From positions 1-10,824 of the forward strand of contig CALXON010000070.1 in NCBI GenBank assembly GCA_944389985.1: DNA of 10,824 nt, written 5' to 3'. Below, one piece after another: positions 1 to 7,047 of the stretch. Below the pieces are notes generated by a model that was not told the DNA's origin, did no database searches, and saw only the letters and a program-made list of their open reading frames with translations. Positions within the stretch are counted from its first letter, which is position 1. The number at the start of each line of letters is the position of its first letter. The translations under genes and the position numbers were made by a program. Origin of the DNA: an uncultured Spirochaetaceae bacterium. GTDB taxonomy: Bacteria; Spirochaetota; Spirochaetia; Sphaerochaetales; Sphaerochaetaceae.

Positions 1-606
1 CTTGTGAACGAGATACGGGAGAAGACCGGCATAGAGATCGAGAGAGTCGATCTCGGAGGCGGGGTCGGTATTCCGTACAGACCGGAAGATGATGCGATCA
101 GCTTTGACCATCTCGGATCAGAGATACATAAGCTTTACAACAGCATGATCCACCATAAGCTCGCTGTCTCATTCGAGATGGGCAGAGCGATAACAGGCCC
201 GTACGGATGGCTTGTGTCCAGAGTCAGGCATGTCACACATAAATATAAGGATTATGTGGGACTTGATGCGACAATGGCGGATCTCATGCGTCCGGCCATC
301 TACGGTGCATATCATCATATAACTGTCGTGGGGAAGGAGAACCTGAACCATGATCACAAGTATGATGTAACGGGCTCGCTTTGTGAGAACAATGACAAGT
401 TTGCTGTTGACAGGATGCTTCCCGAGATTGAGCGTGATGACCTTCTCATCATCCATGATACAGGAGCCCACGGCCATTCAATGGGATTCAATTATAATGG
501 AAAGCTCCGTCATGCCGAGTATCTCATACAGCCCGACAATACCATCAGATGTATCAGGAGATCTGAGACAATCGAGGACTATCTCAGAACCCAGCTTGAA
601 AATTGA
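1..606 (+). CDS. lysA: Diaminopimelate decarboxylase, C-terminal half (5' end outside window)
   Basis: Pyridoxal-phosphate enzyme that converts meso-diaminopimelate to L-lysine in the cytoplasm, the last step of lysine synthesis. The frame is open from base 1, so the gene starts upstream; a GTG at base 4 is probably internal. About 201 residues are visible of a family length near 420. Family landmarks are a GGGVGIPY segment, an EMGR segment at the place of the usual EPGR phosphate-binding motif, LCENNDKFA at the place of the active-site Cys motif (usually CESSD or similar), and DTGAHGHSMGFNYNGKLRHAEYL-type residues near the C-terminus that match the G-A-x-G...YN...R/K..AE pattern of fold III decarboxylases. 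The Pro-to-Met change in EPGR is a mild oddity. An ornithine/arginine-type relative of the same fold is possible, but the Cys motif and C-terminal pattern favour LysA. It converges with glgC. Confidence 0.85.
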   Translation, partial: LVNEIREKTGIEIERVDLGGGVGIPYRPEDDAISFDHLGSEIHKLYNSMIHHKLAVSFEMGRAITGPYGWLVSRVRHVTHKYKDYVGLDATMADLMRPAIYGAYHHITVVGKENLNHDHKYDVTGSLCENNDKFAVDRMLPEIERDDLLIIHDTGAHGHSMGFNYNGKLRHAEYLIQPDNTIRCIRRSETIEDYLRTQLEN

Positions 607-607
607 A

Positions 608-633
608 AACCTCCTGACAGGTGCCAGGAGGTT
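608..633 (-). terminator. Hairpin terminator between convergent lysA and glgC
   Basis: Nine perfect pairs (608-616 with 625-633, AACCTCCTG/CAGGAGGTT) close an 8-base loop. Read on the minus strand the hairpin is followed by TTTTCAATTTTC, a fair U-tract, so it best fits the end of the glgA-glgC transcript. On the plus strand no T-run follows, so it would terminate lysA less well. It starts one base after the lysA stop codon. Confidence 0.65.
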
Positions 634-656
634 ATGGGTGCTTGAGCGGTTGGCTC

Positions 657-1958
657 TTACATTACCGTTCCGTCAGGGATGATGGCGTTCTTGTTGATTA
701 CAATGATGCCATCATGTACTGAGTACATCTCGAAATCTCCTTCCGGACGAGGAATGTTATCGATTCCGATGCGGCAGTTGGATCCGATTCTGGCGTTCTG
801 ATCGATGATCGCACGCTTGATGATCGTAGCTTTGCCGATACCGATGTTAGGAATTCCATTCTTGGCGTTCTGGGCTTTCTCCTCTTCTGTCTCATAGAAG
901 GTTGCACCCATGCAGTAGACACCATCAAGAGATGCTCCTGCCTCTATGAATGTTCTGACACCGATGATGGAGTTCACGATATATGCGTTCGTGATGATTG
1001 ATCCCTCAGAGGTGAGCGAGCATGAGATGTTGCAGAAGTTTGCCTTTGTAGCTGGAAGATGGCGGCGGTGTGTGTAGATCGGCATTTCCTCGTCATAGAA
1101 GTTGAATGCAGGCTTCTCGGATGCGAGGTTGAGGTTCGTCTCATAGAATGCCTTGATCGTTCCGATATCTTCCCAGAAGTCATTGAAGAGGTAAGCTCCG
1201 ACTCTTCTTGTCTTGATGATATCAGGGATGATCTCCTTTCCGAAGTCCGTCTTGTCGTTGTTGAGGGCCTCTTCCATCGTCTTCGCATTGAAGATGTAAA
1301 TACCCATTGATGCGAGGTACTCATTCTCATGAGTTCTTGCAAGTCCGAGCTGTGACTTCAGACACTTCTCGGGGACCTTGTAGTCGGAGATGTCCATGTC
1401 AGGAGCCGGCTTCTCATAGAACTTTGTGATGATTCCGTCATCATCGGTTCCGATGATTCCAAGTCCTGTAGCATGCTCACGGGTGATGGGCTTAGCCGCG
1501 ATTGTGAGCTCCGCACCGGATGAGATATGCCTGTCGAGCATGTTCTGGAAGTCCATTCTGTAGAGCTGGTCACCTGAGAGGATCACATAGTAGTCAGCCT
1601 GCTGGTCATGGAAGTGTACAAGGTTCTTCCTTACAGCATCTGCTGTTCCCTGATACCAGCTTTCACTGGTGGGGGTCTGCTCTGCGGCAAGAATTTCTAC
1701 GAATCCGCCGGAGAACTGGTCGAACTGATATGTGTTCGTTATATGGTTATGAAGTGATGCAGTGTTGAACTGCGTCAGGACGTAGATCTGCTTGATTCCG
1801 CTGTTTATACAGTTGGAGATAGGGATGTCAACAAGCCTGTACTTTCCTGCAAATGGTACAGCGGGCTTTGCTCTTCCCATCGTGAGGGGATACAGCCTTG
1901 TGCCGCGGCCTCCACCGAGTACAATAGCGATCACCTTTTTCTTTTTCTTACTTGGCAT
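657..1958 (-). CDS. glgC: Glucose-1-phosphate adenylyltransferase (ADP-glucose pyrophosphorylase)
   Basis: Makes ADP-glucose from ATP and glucose-1-phosphate, the committed step of bacterial glycogen synthesis. The 433 residues match the usual family length. Visible landmarks are the nucleotide-binding GGGRGTRLYPLT at 15-26, WYQGTADAV at 101-109, LSGDQLYRMD at 127-136, EKP at 182-184, FGKEIIP near 239-245 and FWEDIGTI at 261-268. The C-terminal part (about 300-433) carries the repeated hexapeptide pattern of a left-handed beta-helix, where allosteric effectors act in this family. The start is an ATG with a strong GAGGAGG Shine-Dalgarno (1969-1975) ten bases upstream. The N-terminus has five consecutive lysines. 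It lies 34 bases downstream of glgA on the same strand, so the two form an operon, with glgC distal. Confidence 0.96.
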   Translation of the reverse strand: MPSKKKKKVIAIVLGGGRGTRLYPLTMGRAKPAVPFAGKYRLVDIPISNCINSGIKQIYVLTQFNTASLHNHITNTYQFDQFSGGFVEILAAEQTPTSESWYQGTADAVRKNLVHFHDQQADYYVILSGDQLYRMDFQNMLDRHISSGAELTIAAKPITREHATGLGIIGTDDDGIITKFYEKPAPDMDISDYKVPEKCLKSQLGLARTHENEYLASMGIYIFNAKTMEEALNNDKTDFGKEIIPDIIKTRRVGAYLFNDFWEDIGTIKAFYETNLNLASEKPAFNFYDEEMPIYTHRRHLPATKANFCNISCSLTSEGSIITNAYIVNSIIGVRTFIEAGASLDGVYCMGATFYETEEEKAQNAKNGIPNIGIGKATIIKRAIIDQNARIGSNCRIGIDNIPRPEGDFEMYSVHDGIIVINKNAIIPDGTVM

Positions 1959-1992
1959 TTATTCAAATCCTCCTCGTTAGGTCTATTCTATA

Positions 1993-3420
1993 TTAACTTA
2001 TCATATTCCGATAGAGTTCAAGATATTCCTCTGCCGATCTTGTCCATGAAAGATCCGCAGACATCGCATTCCTTATGGCTTTCGCAAGAGCCTCCTTGTC
2101 ATCGTAGAAAGCCACAGCTCTCTGTATCCGCCTGAGAATGTTGTCGGTGGAAAGCTCATTGATCAGAAAACCGTTGCCCTCTTTCGGGTTTTCATCGATA
2201 TCGATGATAGTATCTGCCAGGCCTCCTGTACGGTGAGCGACCGGAAGCGTTCCATAGTGTAGGGAGTACATCTGATTCAGTCCGCATGGCTCATAGCGGG
2301 ATGGCATCAGGAAGAAGTCCGCAGCACCCTCTGTCTCATGAGCCGCCTTGTTGCTGAATGCGATCCTCACAGAAAGATTCGGATACCTTGAGTCGAGATC
2401 CATGAGCTTTTCCTCATAGTGCTTGTCTCCGGTTCCTATAATGATCATCTGAAGCCGCTGGGCAAGAATCTCCTCGAGAAGGGGGGAGTTGCCTCCAAGA
2501 AGTTCAGCATATCCCTTCTGATCCGCGATTCTGGAGATCATAGCAAAAAGCGGAATTGAATCATCCTGATCAAATCCGTGCTCTCTCTGGATTCTTCTCT
2601 TCAGGGCTTTCTTTCCTTCCAGATTGCTCTTTGAGAAATGTTCCTCGAATGATCTATCATGAGCTGAATTCCATTCATGGTAATCCATTCCGTTCAGTAT
2701 GCCCTCAAGATCCTCGCTTCTTGATCTGAGAATTCCATCGAGAGAGCATCCGAATCTCTCTGTCTGTATCTCCTTCGCGTATGTCGGTGAGACGGTCGTG
2801 ATCTTGTCAGCTGTCAGAAGTGCTCCCTTGAGCATGTTCACACGCTCTGATCCGGAAGGTCCCGAGAGAAAATCACTGTCGAGCCTGTCTCCTGCGAGAA
2901 CCGCATCGTAGCGGGAGAAATCTCCCTGATACGCAAGGTTGTGTATCGTGAAGACTGTCTTTGCCTTTATTCTCTCAGCTTCGGCATAATGCGGTACAAG
3001 CCCCGCTGTCCAGTCATGACAGTGGATCACGTCAGGTGTCCAGCCGACAGCTTTGAGGTAGAGCACTGATGCTTTCGCAAAGAGCGCGAAACGTGGATAG
3101 TTGTCAGAGTAGGGCGTGAATGATGTATCTCCGTATATTCCTTTCCTTTCAGTGAAATACGGGTGGACAAGTCCTACATATTCAACACCATCGACATGTC
3201 TGGAAACAGTTGATACCTCCTCTTCCTTGTCCAGCATCGGAACCGTGAAGGTTGAGGATTTCCGGAATCCTTTCCTGTCTATGAATGAGTACATGGGCAT
3301 GAATACCCTCACCTCTGCTTTGCTTTCAGCAAGAGCGGGGGATAGAGCTCCTACAACATCCGCCAGTCCCCCTGATTTTGAGAAAGGGACCGTTTCGCTT
3401 GTGACCATCAGGATATTCAT
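1993..3420 (-). CDS. glgA: Glycogen synthase (ADP-glucose dependent, GT5)
   Basis: Transfers glucose from ADP-glucose to the non-reducing end of an alpha-1,4-glucan; it is the partner of GlgC. At 475 residues it has full family length. The GT-B fold landmarks are all present: KSGGLADV at 15-22 (nucleotide-sugar binding), HCHDWTAGLVPHYA at 133-146, IHNLAYQG at 159-166, TTVSPTYAKEI at 208-218, ILNGMD at 241-246, and the catalytic C-domain run PSRYEPCGLNQMYSLHYGT at 373-391 followed by RTGGLADT. The MNILMVTSE start is canonical for the family. No convincing Shine-Dalgarno precedes it; instead a -10-like GATAAT sits 8 bases before the ATG. A terminator for the upstream trxB unit lies at 3481-3517, so glgA must begin its own transcription unit, with glgC following. 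Confidence 0.96.
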   Translation of the reverse strand: MNILMVTSETVPFSKSGGLADVVGALSPALAESKAEVRVFMPMYSFIDRKGFRKSSTFTVPMLDKEEEVSTVSRHVDGVEYVGLVHPYFTERKGIYGDTSFTPYSDNYPRFALFAKASVLYLKAVGWTPDVIHCHDWTAGLVPHYAEAERIKAKTVFTIHNLAYQGDFSRYDAVLAGDRLDSDFLSGPSGSERVNMLKGALLTADKITTVSPTYAKEIQTERFGCSLDGILRSRSEDLEGILNGMDYHEWNSAHDRSFEEHFSKSNLEGKKALKRRIQREHGFDQDDSIPLFAMISRIADQKGYAELLGGNSPLLEEILAQRLQMIIIGTGDKHYEEKLMDLDSRYPNLSVRIAFSNKAAHETEGAADFFLMPSRYEPCGLNQMYSLHYGTLPVAHRTGGLADTIIDIDENPKEGNGFLINELSTDNILRRIQRAVAFYDDKEALAKAIRNAMSADLSWTRSAEEYLELYRNMIS

Positions 3421-3428
3421 AACTAAAG

Positions 3429-3457
3429 ATTATCCGCCGCAAAACAGCTGAAAGCAA
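3429..3457 (-). promoter_or_regulatory. Candidate glgA promoter
   Basis: On the minus strand TTGCTT (3457-3452), a 17-base spacer and GATAAT (3434-3429) form a weak -35 with a good -10. The -10 ends 8 bases before the glgA ATG, so the transcript would have almost no leader. It lies between the trxB terminator and glgA, where a promoter is required by the layout. The assignment is inference from consensus only. Confidence 0.4.
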
Positions 3458-3480
3458 GGAAAAATAGCAGAGGAAATGTC

Positions 3481-3517
3481 AAAAAAAGCCGGTATGGTAA
3501 TGAAACTCATACCGGTT
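3481..3517 (-). terminator. Strong intrinsic terminator of the trxB unit
   Basis: On the minus strand, just after the trxB stop codon, ten pairs (3508-3517 with 3487-3496, core CCGGTATG/CATACCGG, one G-U) close an 11-base loop. A run of seven T (3487-3481) follows, partly pairing. This is a textbook intrinsic terminator and separates the tsaE-tsaB-trxB unit from glgA. Confidence 0.88.
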
Positions 3518-3525
3518 ATGATGGT

Positions 3526-4425
3526 TCAGAGATTCTGAATATACTCATCAGCTGCATGGGCAGCTGCGGCTCCGTCTCCGGCTGCTGTGACGACCTGACG
3601 GAATGGGGTGGTGCGTACATCACCTGCTGCGAAGAGGCCTGGAACTGATGTCTCCATCTTGCCGTCTGTGATGACGAAACCATGATCAAGTTCAGCAACA
3701 CCTTCCAGAAGCTCACTGTTAGGAATGATGCCTACGAAGATGAAGACAGCATCAGCCTGAAGTACTGTACCGTCTGACAGCACAGCTTCCTTCACGAGCT
3801 TTCCGTCTCCACGGATCTCAGTGAGATTTTTCCCGAGCTGGAGTTTGATGTTGTCTTTGGCAAAGACTCTGTCCTGAAGAGCCTTCTGCCCCCTGAACTC
3901 TGTTCTCCTGTGGACTATTGTGACTGTGCGTCCGAGCTTTGAGAGGTAGAGCGCATCTGTGAGAGCCGTGTCTCCACCACCTACGACTATGATGTCCTTC
4001 CCACGGAAGAACGGACCGTCACAGGTTGCGCAGTAGCTTACGCCCTTTCCCTGATACTCCTCTTCACCTGTACATCCGAGATGCCTGTGCCTGGCTCCTG
4101 CTGCGAAGATGACAGCCTTTGATCTTATCTCTCCATCACTTGTCTCTGTGATGAAACTTCCATTCTCTTTCTTAATTGATTTGGCCTCGGAGAAAGCAAT
4201 CTCCGCACCGAATGACGTCGCCTGTTTCTCAAACGCTTCTGCAAGTGCGTATCCTGATGTGGAAGCCTGTCCCGGATAGTTCTCGATCTCATCGATAAAG
4301 AGCAGCTGTCCGCCCGGTCCGAGCGAGTCCACAGCTATTGTCCTGTATCCGGCTCTTGCCGCATACGATGCCGCACAGAGCCCTGCAGGTCCGCATCCGA
4401 TGACAAGAATATCGTAATCAGCCAT
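3526..4425 (-). CDS. trxB: Thioredoxin reductase
   Basis: Flavoprotein that passes electrons from NADPH through FAD and a redox-active disulfide to thioredoxin in the cytoplasm. The 299 residues fit the low-molecular-weight family (about 300-320). Seen in order: FAD-binding GCGPAG at 10-15, GPGGQL at 36-41, the redox pair CATC at 132-135 followed by DG, NADPH-binding GGGDTA at 149-154, HRR at 172-174 (arginines that select NADPH in this family), and the FAD-contacting GLFAAGDVR near 263-271. It starts with ATG preceded by GGAGAG about 8 bases upstream. Its first 8 bases overlap the end of tsaB, which indicates translational coupling. It is the last gene before a strong terminator. Confidence 0.93.
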   Translation of the reverse strand: MADYDILVIGCGPAGLCAASYAARAGYRTIAVDSLGPGGQLLFIDEIENYPGQASTSGYALAEAFEKQATSFGAEIAFSEAKSIKKENGSFITETSDGEIRSKAVIFAAGARHRHLGCTGEEEYQGKGVSYCATCDGPFFRGKDIIVVGGGDTALTDALYLSKLGRTVTIVHRRTEFRGQKALQDRVFAKDNIKLQLGKNLTEIRGDGKLVKEAVLSDGTVLQADAVFIFVGIIPNSELLEGVAELDHGFVITDGKMETSVPGLFAAGDVRTTPFRQVVTAAGDGAAAAHAADEYIQNL

Positions 4426-5116
4426 TGTTTCTCTCCTTCATCCTCTTCTCAAGCGCTTCCTCCGCATCGGAGCGTCTGATGTATACCGGACCTTCCCCGA
4501 TATCATCACCACCATCTTTCATGTACTTCTCAAGTGCGAGTTTGATGAGTGACCTTGATAGATTCCTTGGTGTTCCGCTGTCGACGATGAAAGGGAATGA
4601 ACTGTCGATGAGGGTGATCTTCTCTGCAAATAGAAGGGCATCAGGGCCGGTTATGAGAAGAGGAACAGAGGTTCCTGAAAGTTCATTCAGCACATCCTCC
4701 GGATTTCCGTCCCTGTCCTTTATGACAGTCCTTTCTCCGTCCCTGACAGACAGATAGAACTTCTTCTTCCTCGCATCTATGGCAGAGAGTACCGGTCCGG
4801 GATAGTCCCTGACCGTATCGTATATGACATCGAGTGTCGGTATCGAGACAAGAGGAATTGAAAGTGCAGAGGCTATGCCTTTCATTGAAGCCATTGCAAT
4901 TCTCAGTCCTGTGAATGATCCCGGCCCCTTTGTCACTGCAAGAAGCTCAAGATCCTTCATCCCGATCTTCGCATTCGCAAGAAGCTCCTCGATCACGGTG
5001 AGAAGATTCTCAGAAGGGGAGAAGCAACCTGAGAGAAGTCTCTCCTCATAGCTTGTCTCCGTCTTGAGCGCGACAGATGCGACCTCTGATGATGTATCTG
5101 CAGCAAGTATGTTCAT
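4418..5116 (-). CDS. tsaB: tRNA t6A biosynthesis protein TsaB (YeaZ)
   Basis: Non-catalytic HSP70/ASKHA-fold partner of TsaD in the complex that adds threonylcarbamoyl to A37 of ANN-decoding tRNAs. At 232 residues it has normal length. Seen are the N-terminal phosphate-loop-like MNILAADTSSE, the family hallmark GPGSFTGLRI at 64-73, DARKKKFY at 114-121, and PVYIRRSDAEEA near 210-221, the usual C-terminal signature. It lies one base downstream of tsaE and overlaps trxB by 8 bases. The position directly after tsaE supports the assignment, as the two proteins act in the same complex. TsaD and TsaC are not in the window. Confidence 0.93.
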   Translation of the reverse strand: MNILAADTSSEVASVALKTETSYEERLLSGCFSPSENLLTVIEELLANAKIGMKDLELLAVTKGPGSFTGLRIAMASMKGIASALSIPLVSIPTLDVIYDTVRDYPGPVLSAIDARKKKFYLSVRDGERTVIKDRDGNPEDVLNELSGTSVPLLITGPDALLFAEKITLIDSSFPFIVDSGTPRNLSRSLIKLALEKYMKDGGDDIGEGPVYIRRSDAEEALEKRMKERNNG

Positions 5117-5117
5117 T

Positions 5118-5543
5118 TTATCTGCCTTCTATCCTTATGACCCTTGAAAGATCATCGTTTATGTCTATCTCAACAAAGATCGTTGTGTCCGGAAGCATAT
5201 CATCGATCTTCTCTGACCATTCAATGAGAGTGACTCCGTCAGGGTACAGGAACTCCTCTCCGCCCATCGACTCAAACTCATCGTCACCTGAGAGTCTGTA
5301 GAGATCGAGATGGAACATCGGGATTTTCCCCTCATCATATTCCTGGACGATCGTGAAGGTAGGGGAGACAATAGCCTCATTTATTGAGAGGGCTTTTGCT
5401 ATTCCCTTCGCAAGCACTGTCTTCCCGGCCCCGAGAGACCCGCGGAGGGAGATCACATCTCCCTTCCTGAGCTTCATTCCAAGCTCGTATCCGATTCTCT
5501 CGGTCTCCTCGGCGCTTCTCGATGTGTACTCAGTCGTGGTCAT
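5118..5543 (-). CDS. tsaE: tRNA t6A biosynthesis ATPase TsaE
   Basis: P-loop ATPase that works with TsaB and TsaD in making t6A37 in tRNA. The chosen start gives 141 residues, about family size. Visible motifs are Walker A GSLGAGKT at 35-42, SPTFTIVQEY at 60-69, HLDLYRL at 78-84 and LIEWSE at 106-111. The frame is open further upstream to 5594, but that extension is a shifted reading of the upstream gene's His-codon tail and has no family similarity. The ATG at 5543 has a GGGGAG Shine-Dalgarno about 10 bases upstream and fits the family N-terminus. The gene therefore overlaps the end of the TPR gene by 14 bases, and its Shine-Dalgarno lies inside that gene's Cys/His tail codons. Confidence 0.92.
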   Translation of the reverse strand: MTTTEYTSRSAEETERIGYELGMKLRKGDVISLRGSLGAGKTVLAKGIAKALSINEAIVSPTFTIVQEYDEGKIPMFHLDLYRLSGDDEFESMGGEEFLYPDGVTLIEWSEKIDDMLPDTTIFVEIDINDDLSRVIRIEGR

Positions 5544-6783
5544 GGCAGCAGCACTCCCCGTCGTGATGGTGATGATGGTGATGGTGCTCCGCATCAGATG
5601 CTATCTCCTGAAGCTCTGCCTGATACCCGTCATCCTCATCGTTATGCACGATCTCTTCATGGATCATTTCCCCGATCTTCTCTCCGGAGACTTTCTCGTA
5701 CTCCTCGATCAGTGAGCTTATGATCTTGTCATCACCTGAGAGATACCTTGCCTTCTCAAGATACTCCCTTGCCTCATCGAGCTGGTTGTCCCTCAGATAG
5801 AGATAGGCGAGATTGGAAAGCACCGTGAGATTCTCCGGATCAAGATCCGCGGCACTCTCAAGGTATGTCTTCGCAAGTTCCCTGTTCCCTTCCTCAAGCT
5901 CACAGATTGAAAGCTCATTGTATACATCAGCTGAGCTCTCTCCGAGCTTTATGCACTCGAGAAGATCCTTCTTCGCCTCTCCGTACTTCCCGGCCTTTCT
6001 CAGAGCCCATGCCCGGAGGAAGTAACCGTTCCATACTTTGGGATTCTTGCTGATGAATGAGGTCGTGGCCTCTATGGCCTTCTCCTCATTGTCCATCATG
6101 ATCGCATCGTATGCGGCCTTGATCTCCTCGTCATTCTCGATCTGCACGGAGATGCGCTTCAGAAGATCCTTCATCTCCTGCTTCTTGTCACCTTCCTCAG
6201 CAACGGCAAGGTAGCGTTCAAGGTAGTCCTTCGCTTCCTCGAGATTACCCATGTAAGCTTCGAATGATGCAAGCTCGGAGAGTATCTGGTCATTCTCTCC
6301 GAATCTTCTAAGACCGTCCTGCAGGGTATGACGTGTGGCAAGAAGACTTTCTGTCTCCTTTTTGTCATCCTTCCTGTCCCTTGCATCGACAGCCATGTAT
6401 GAGTAGAGAGTCGCGAGGTTGATGCAGGATGCGCTCTGGGGAAGGATATGATAGACAGCAAGGAAGAGCTCTTCCGCGAAGTCATAGTCCTTCTGCTGCT
6501 CCTTGGCGATCGCCGCCTGGTTGAGTTTCTCCGGCAGTGAAGGATCAGCAGCAAGCACGAATGAGCGGAAGTACTGGAAATCAGGGTGGTTCTCCTCGTA
6601 TGCGATCACTGTGAGCATTCCAGATATGATCGCCTCGAGCGAGATATCCTCTTTCCTGAGTGATGAAGCTCCCTGAGGAAGCTGTACCGGAATCTTCTTG
6701 TCCGGATCGATGCTGAATCCTTCACCCTTGATGGTGTCAGGAATTCTGATGTAACGGATTGTTCTGAGCTTTTCTTCTTTCAT
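5530..6783 (-). CDS. TPR-repeat protein with His8/Cys-rich C-terminal tail
   Basis: Function not recognised. The 417 residues are largely helical and contain several tetratricopeptide-like repeats, clearest at about 84-117, 167-199, 251-284, 285-318 (NELSICELEEGNRELAKTYLESA) and 319-352 (SNLAYLYLRDNQLDEAREYLEKA). TPRs are protein-binding scaffolds. There is no signal peptide or membrane segment, so it is probably cytoplasmic. The C-terminus is striking: eight consecutive His (400-407), then DGE, three Cys (411-413) and HDHD, a likely transition-metal ligand set. The ATG at 6783 has an AGGG Shine-Dalgarno at 6794-6791 that falls in the last strand of the 6S RNA closing stem. It heads a gene block with tsaE, tsaB and trxB; its link to their functions is unknown. 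Confidence 0.85.
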   Translation of the reverse strand: MKEEKLRTIRYIRIPDTIKGEGFSIDPDKKIPVQLPQGASSLRKEDISLEAIISGMLTVIAYEENHPDFQYFRSFVLAADPSLPEKLNQAAIAKEQQKDYDFAEELFLAVYHILPQSASCINLATLYSYMAVDARDRKDDKKETESLLATRHTLQDGLRRFGENDQILSELASFEAYMGNLEEAKDYLERYLAVAEEGDKKQEMKDLLKRISVQIENDEEIKAAYDAIMMDNEEKAIEATTSFISKNPKVWNGYFLRAWALRKAGKYGEAKKDLLECIKLGESSADVYNELSICELEEGNRELAKTYLESAADLDPENLTVLSNLAYLYLRDNQLDEAREYLEKARYLSGDDKIISSLIEEYEKVSGEKIGEMIHEEIVHNDEDDGYQAELQEIASDAEHHHHHHHHDGECCCHDHD

Positions 6784-6790
6784 AATAAAT

Positions 6791-6947
6791 CCCTATAGCG
6801 ACGGCGGCTGTGGCTCTTGAACTAGGTTCAAGGGGGGATCTTTGTGTGTCCGCTTTCTGTTCCGTAGGGAGCAATGCCGCAAGACTATACCGGACCCCAT
6901 ATAATAATGTTTGCTCCAAGAGGCTTCAGATGTGCCGTCCTATAGGT
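6791..6947 (-). ncRNA. ssrS: 6S RNA (regulator of sigma70-type RNA polymerase)
   Basis: Read on the minus strand. A long-range closing stem pairs CCTATAGGACGGC (6946-6934) with GCCGTC-G-CTATAGG (6805-6792): 13 pairs with one bulged base. A small 7-pair, 3-base-loop hairpin CTTGAAC-CTA-GTTCAAG (6832-6816) is followed by AGCCACAGCC. This resembles the 3' half of E. coli 6S RNA, which has a CTTGAACC...GGTTCAAG hairpin followed by TTACAGCC. An AT-rich strand (about 6910-6898) faces it, as expected for the promoter-mimicking central bubble, and GTCCG/CGGAC (6895-6891 with 6852-6848) starts the terminal arm. Size is about 157 nt, within the family range. 6S RNA binds housekeeping RNA polymerase and lowers transcription in nutrient-poor growth. 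Identification is by pattern and memory of the family; ends are approximate. Confidence 0.78.
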
Positions 6948-6953
6948 AAGCTC

Positions 6954-6982
6954 ATCTTAACATAGTTCCCACGCCCATGGAA
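6954..6982 (-). promoter_or_regulatory. Candidate 6S RNA promoter
   Basis: On the minus strand TTCCAT (6982-6977), a 17-base spacer and TAAGAT (6959-6954) would start RNA near 6947, exactly one base before the closing stem. Both hexamers are only moderate matches; the agreement with the RNA's 5' end is the main support. Confidence 0.4.
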
Positions 6983-7010
6983 GATGGAGAGTTAATGGCA
7001 CTTCAATCGG

Positions 7011-7041
7011 TTGACACCTTTCTTCGATGATGGGATATTAT
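7011..7041 (+). promoter_or_regulatory. Candidate promoter of a small antisense RNA
   Basis: A perfect TTGACA (7011-7016) and TATTAT (7036-7041, five of six matches) lie 19 bases apart, which is longer than the ideal 17. Transcription would start near 7048 and run toward the toxin gene on the other strand. It is divergent from the 6S promoter. Confidence 0.45.
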
Positions 7042-7047
7042 TATGTG

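Noticed and set aside
3477..3482. Perfect TTGACA on the minus strand upstream of glgA as its -35
   Set aside because: No acceptable -10 lies 16-19 bases downstream (CCTTGC at 17), and it overlaps the T-tract of the trxB terminator.
5544..5594. A 17-residue N-terminal extension of TsaE rich in Thr and Ile
   Set aside because: It is the His-codon run of the TPR gene read in another frame, with no similarity to TsaE N-termini. The ATG at 5543 has its own Shine-Dalgarno.
6791..6947. A riboswitch or other cis-regulatory leader for the TPR gene instead of 6S RNA
   Set aside because: The single long closing stem, AT-rich bubble and CTTGAAC hairpin followed by ACAGCC match 6S. No known riboswitch core was recognised, though an added leader role remains possible.
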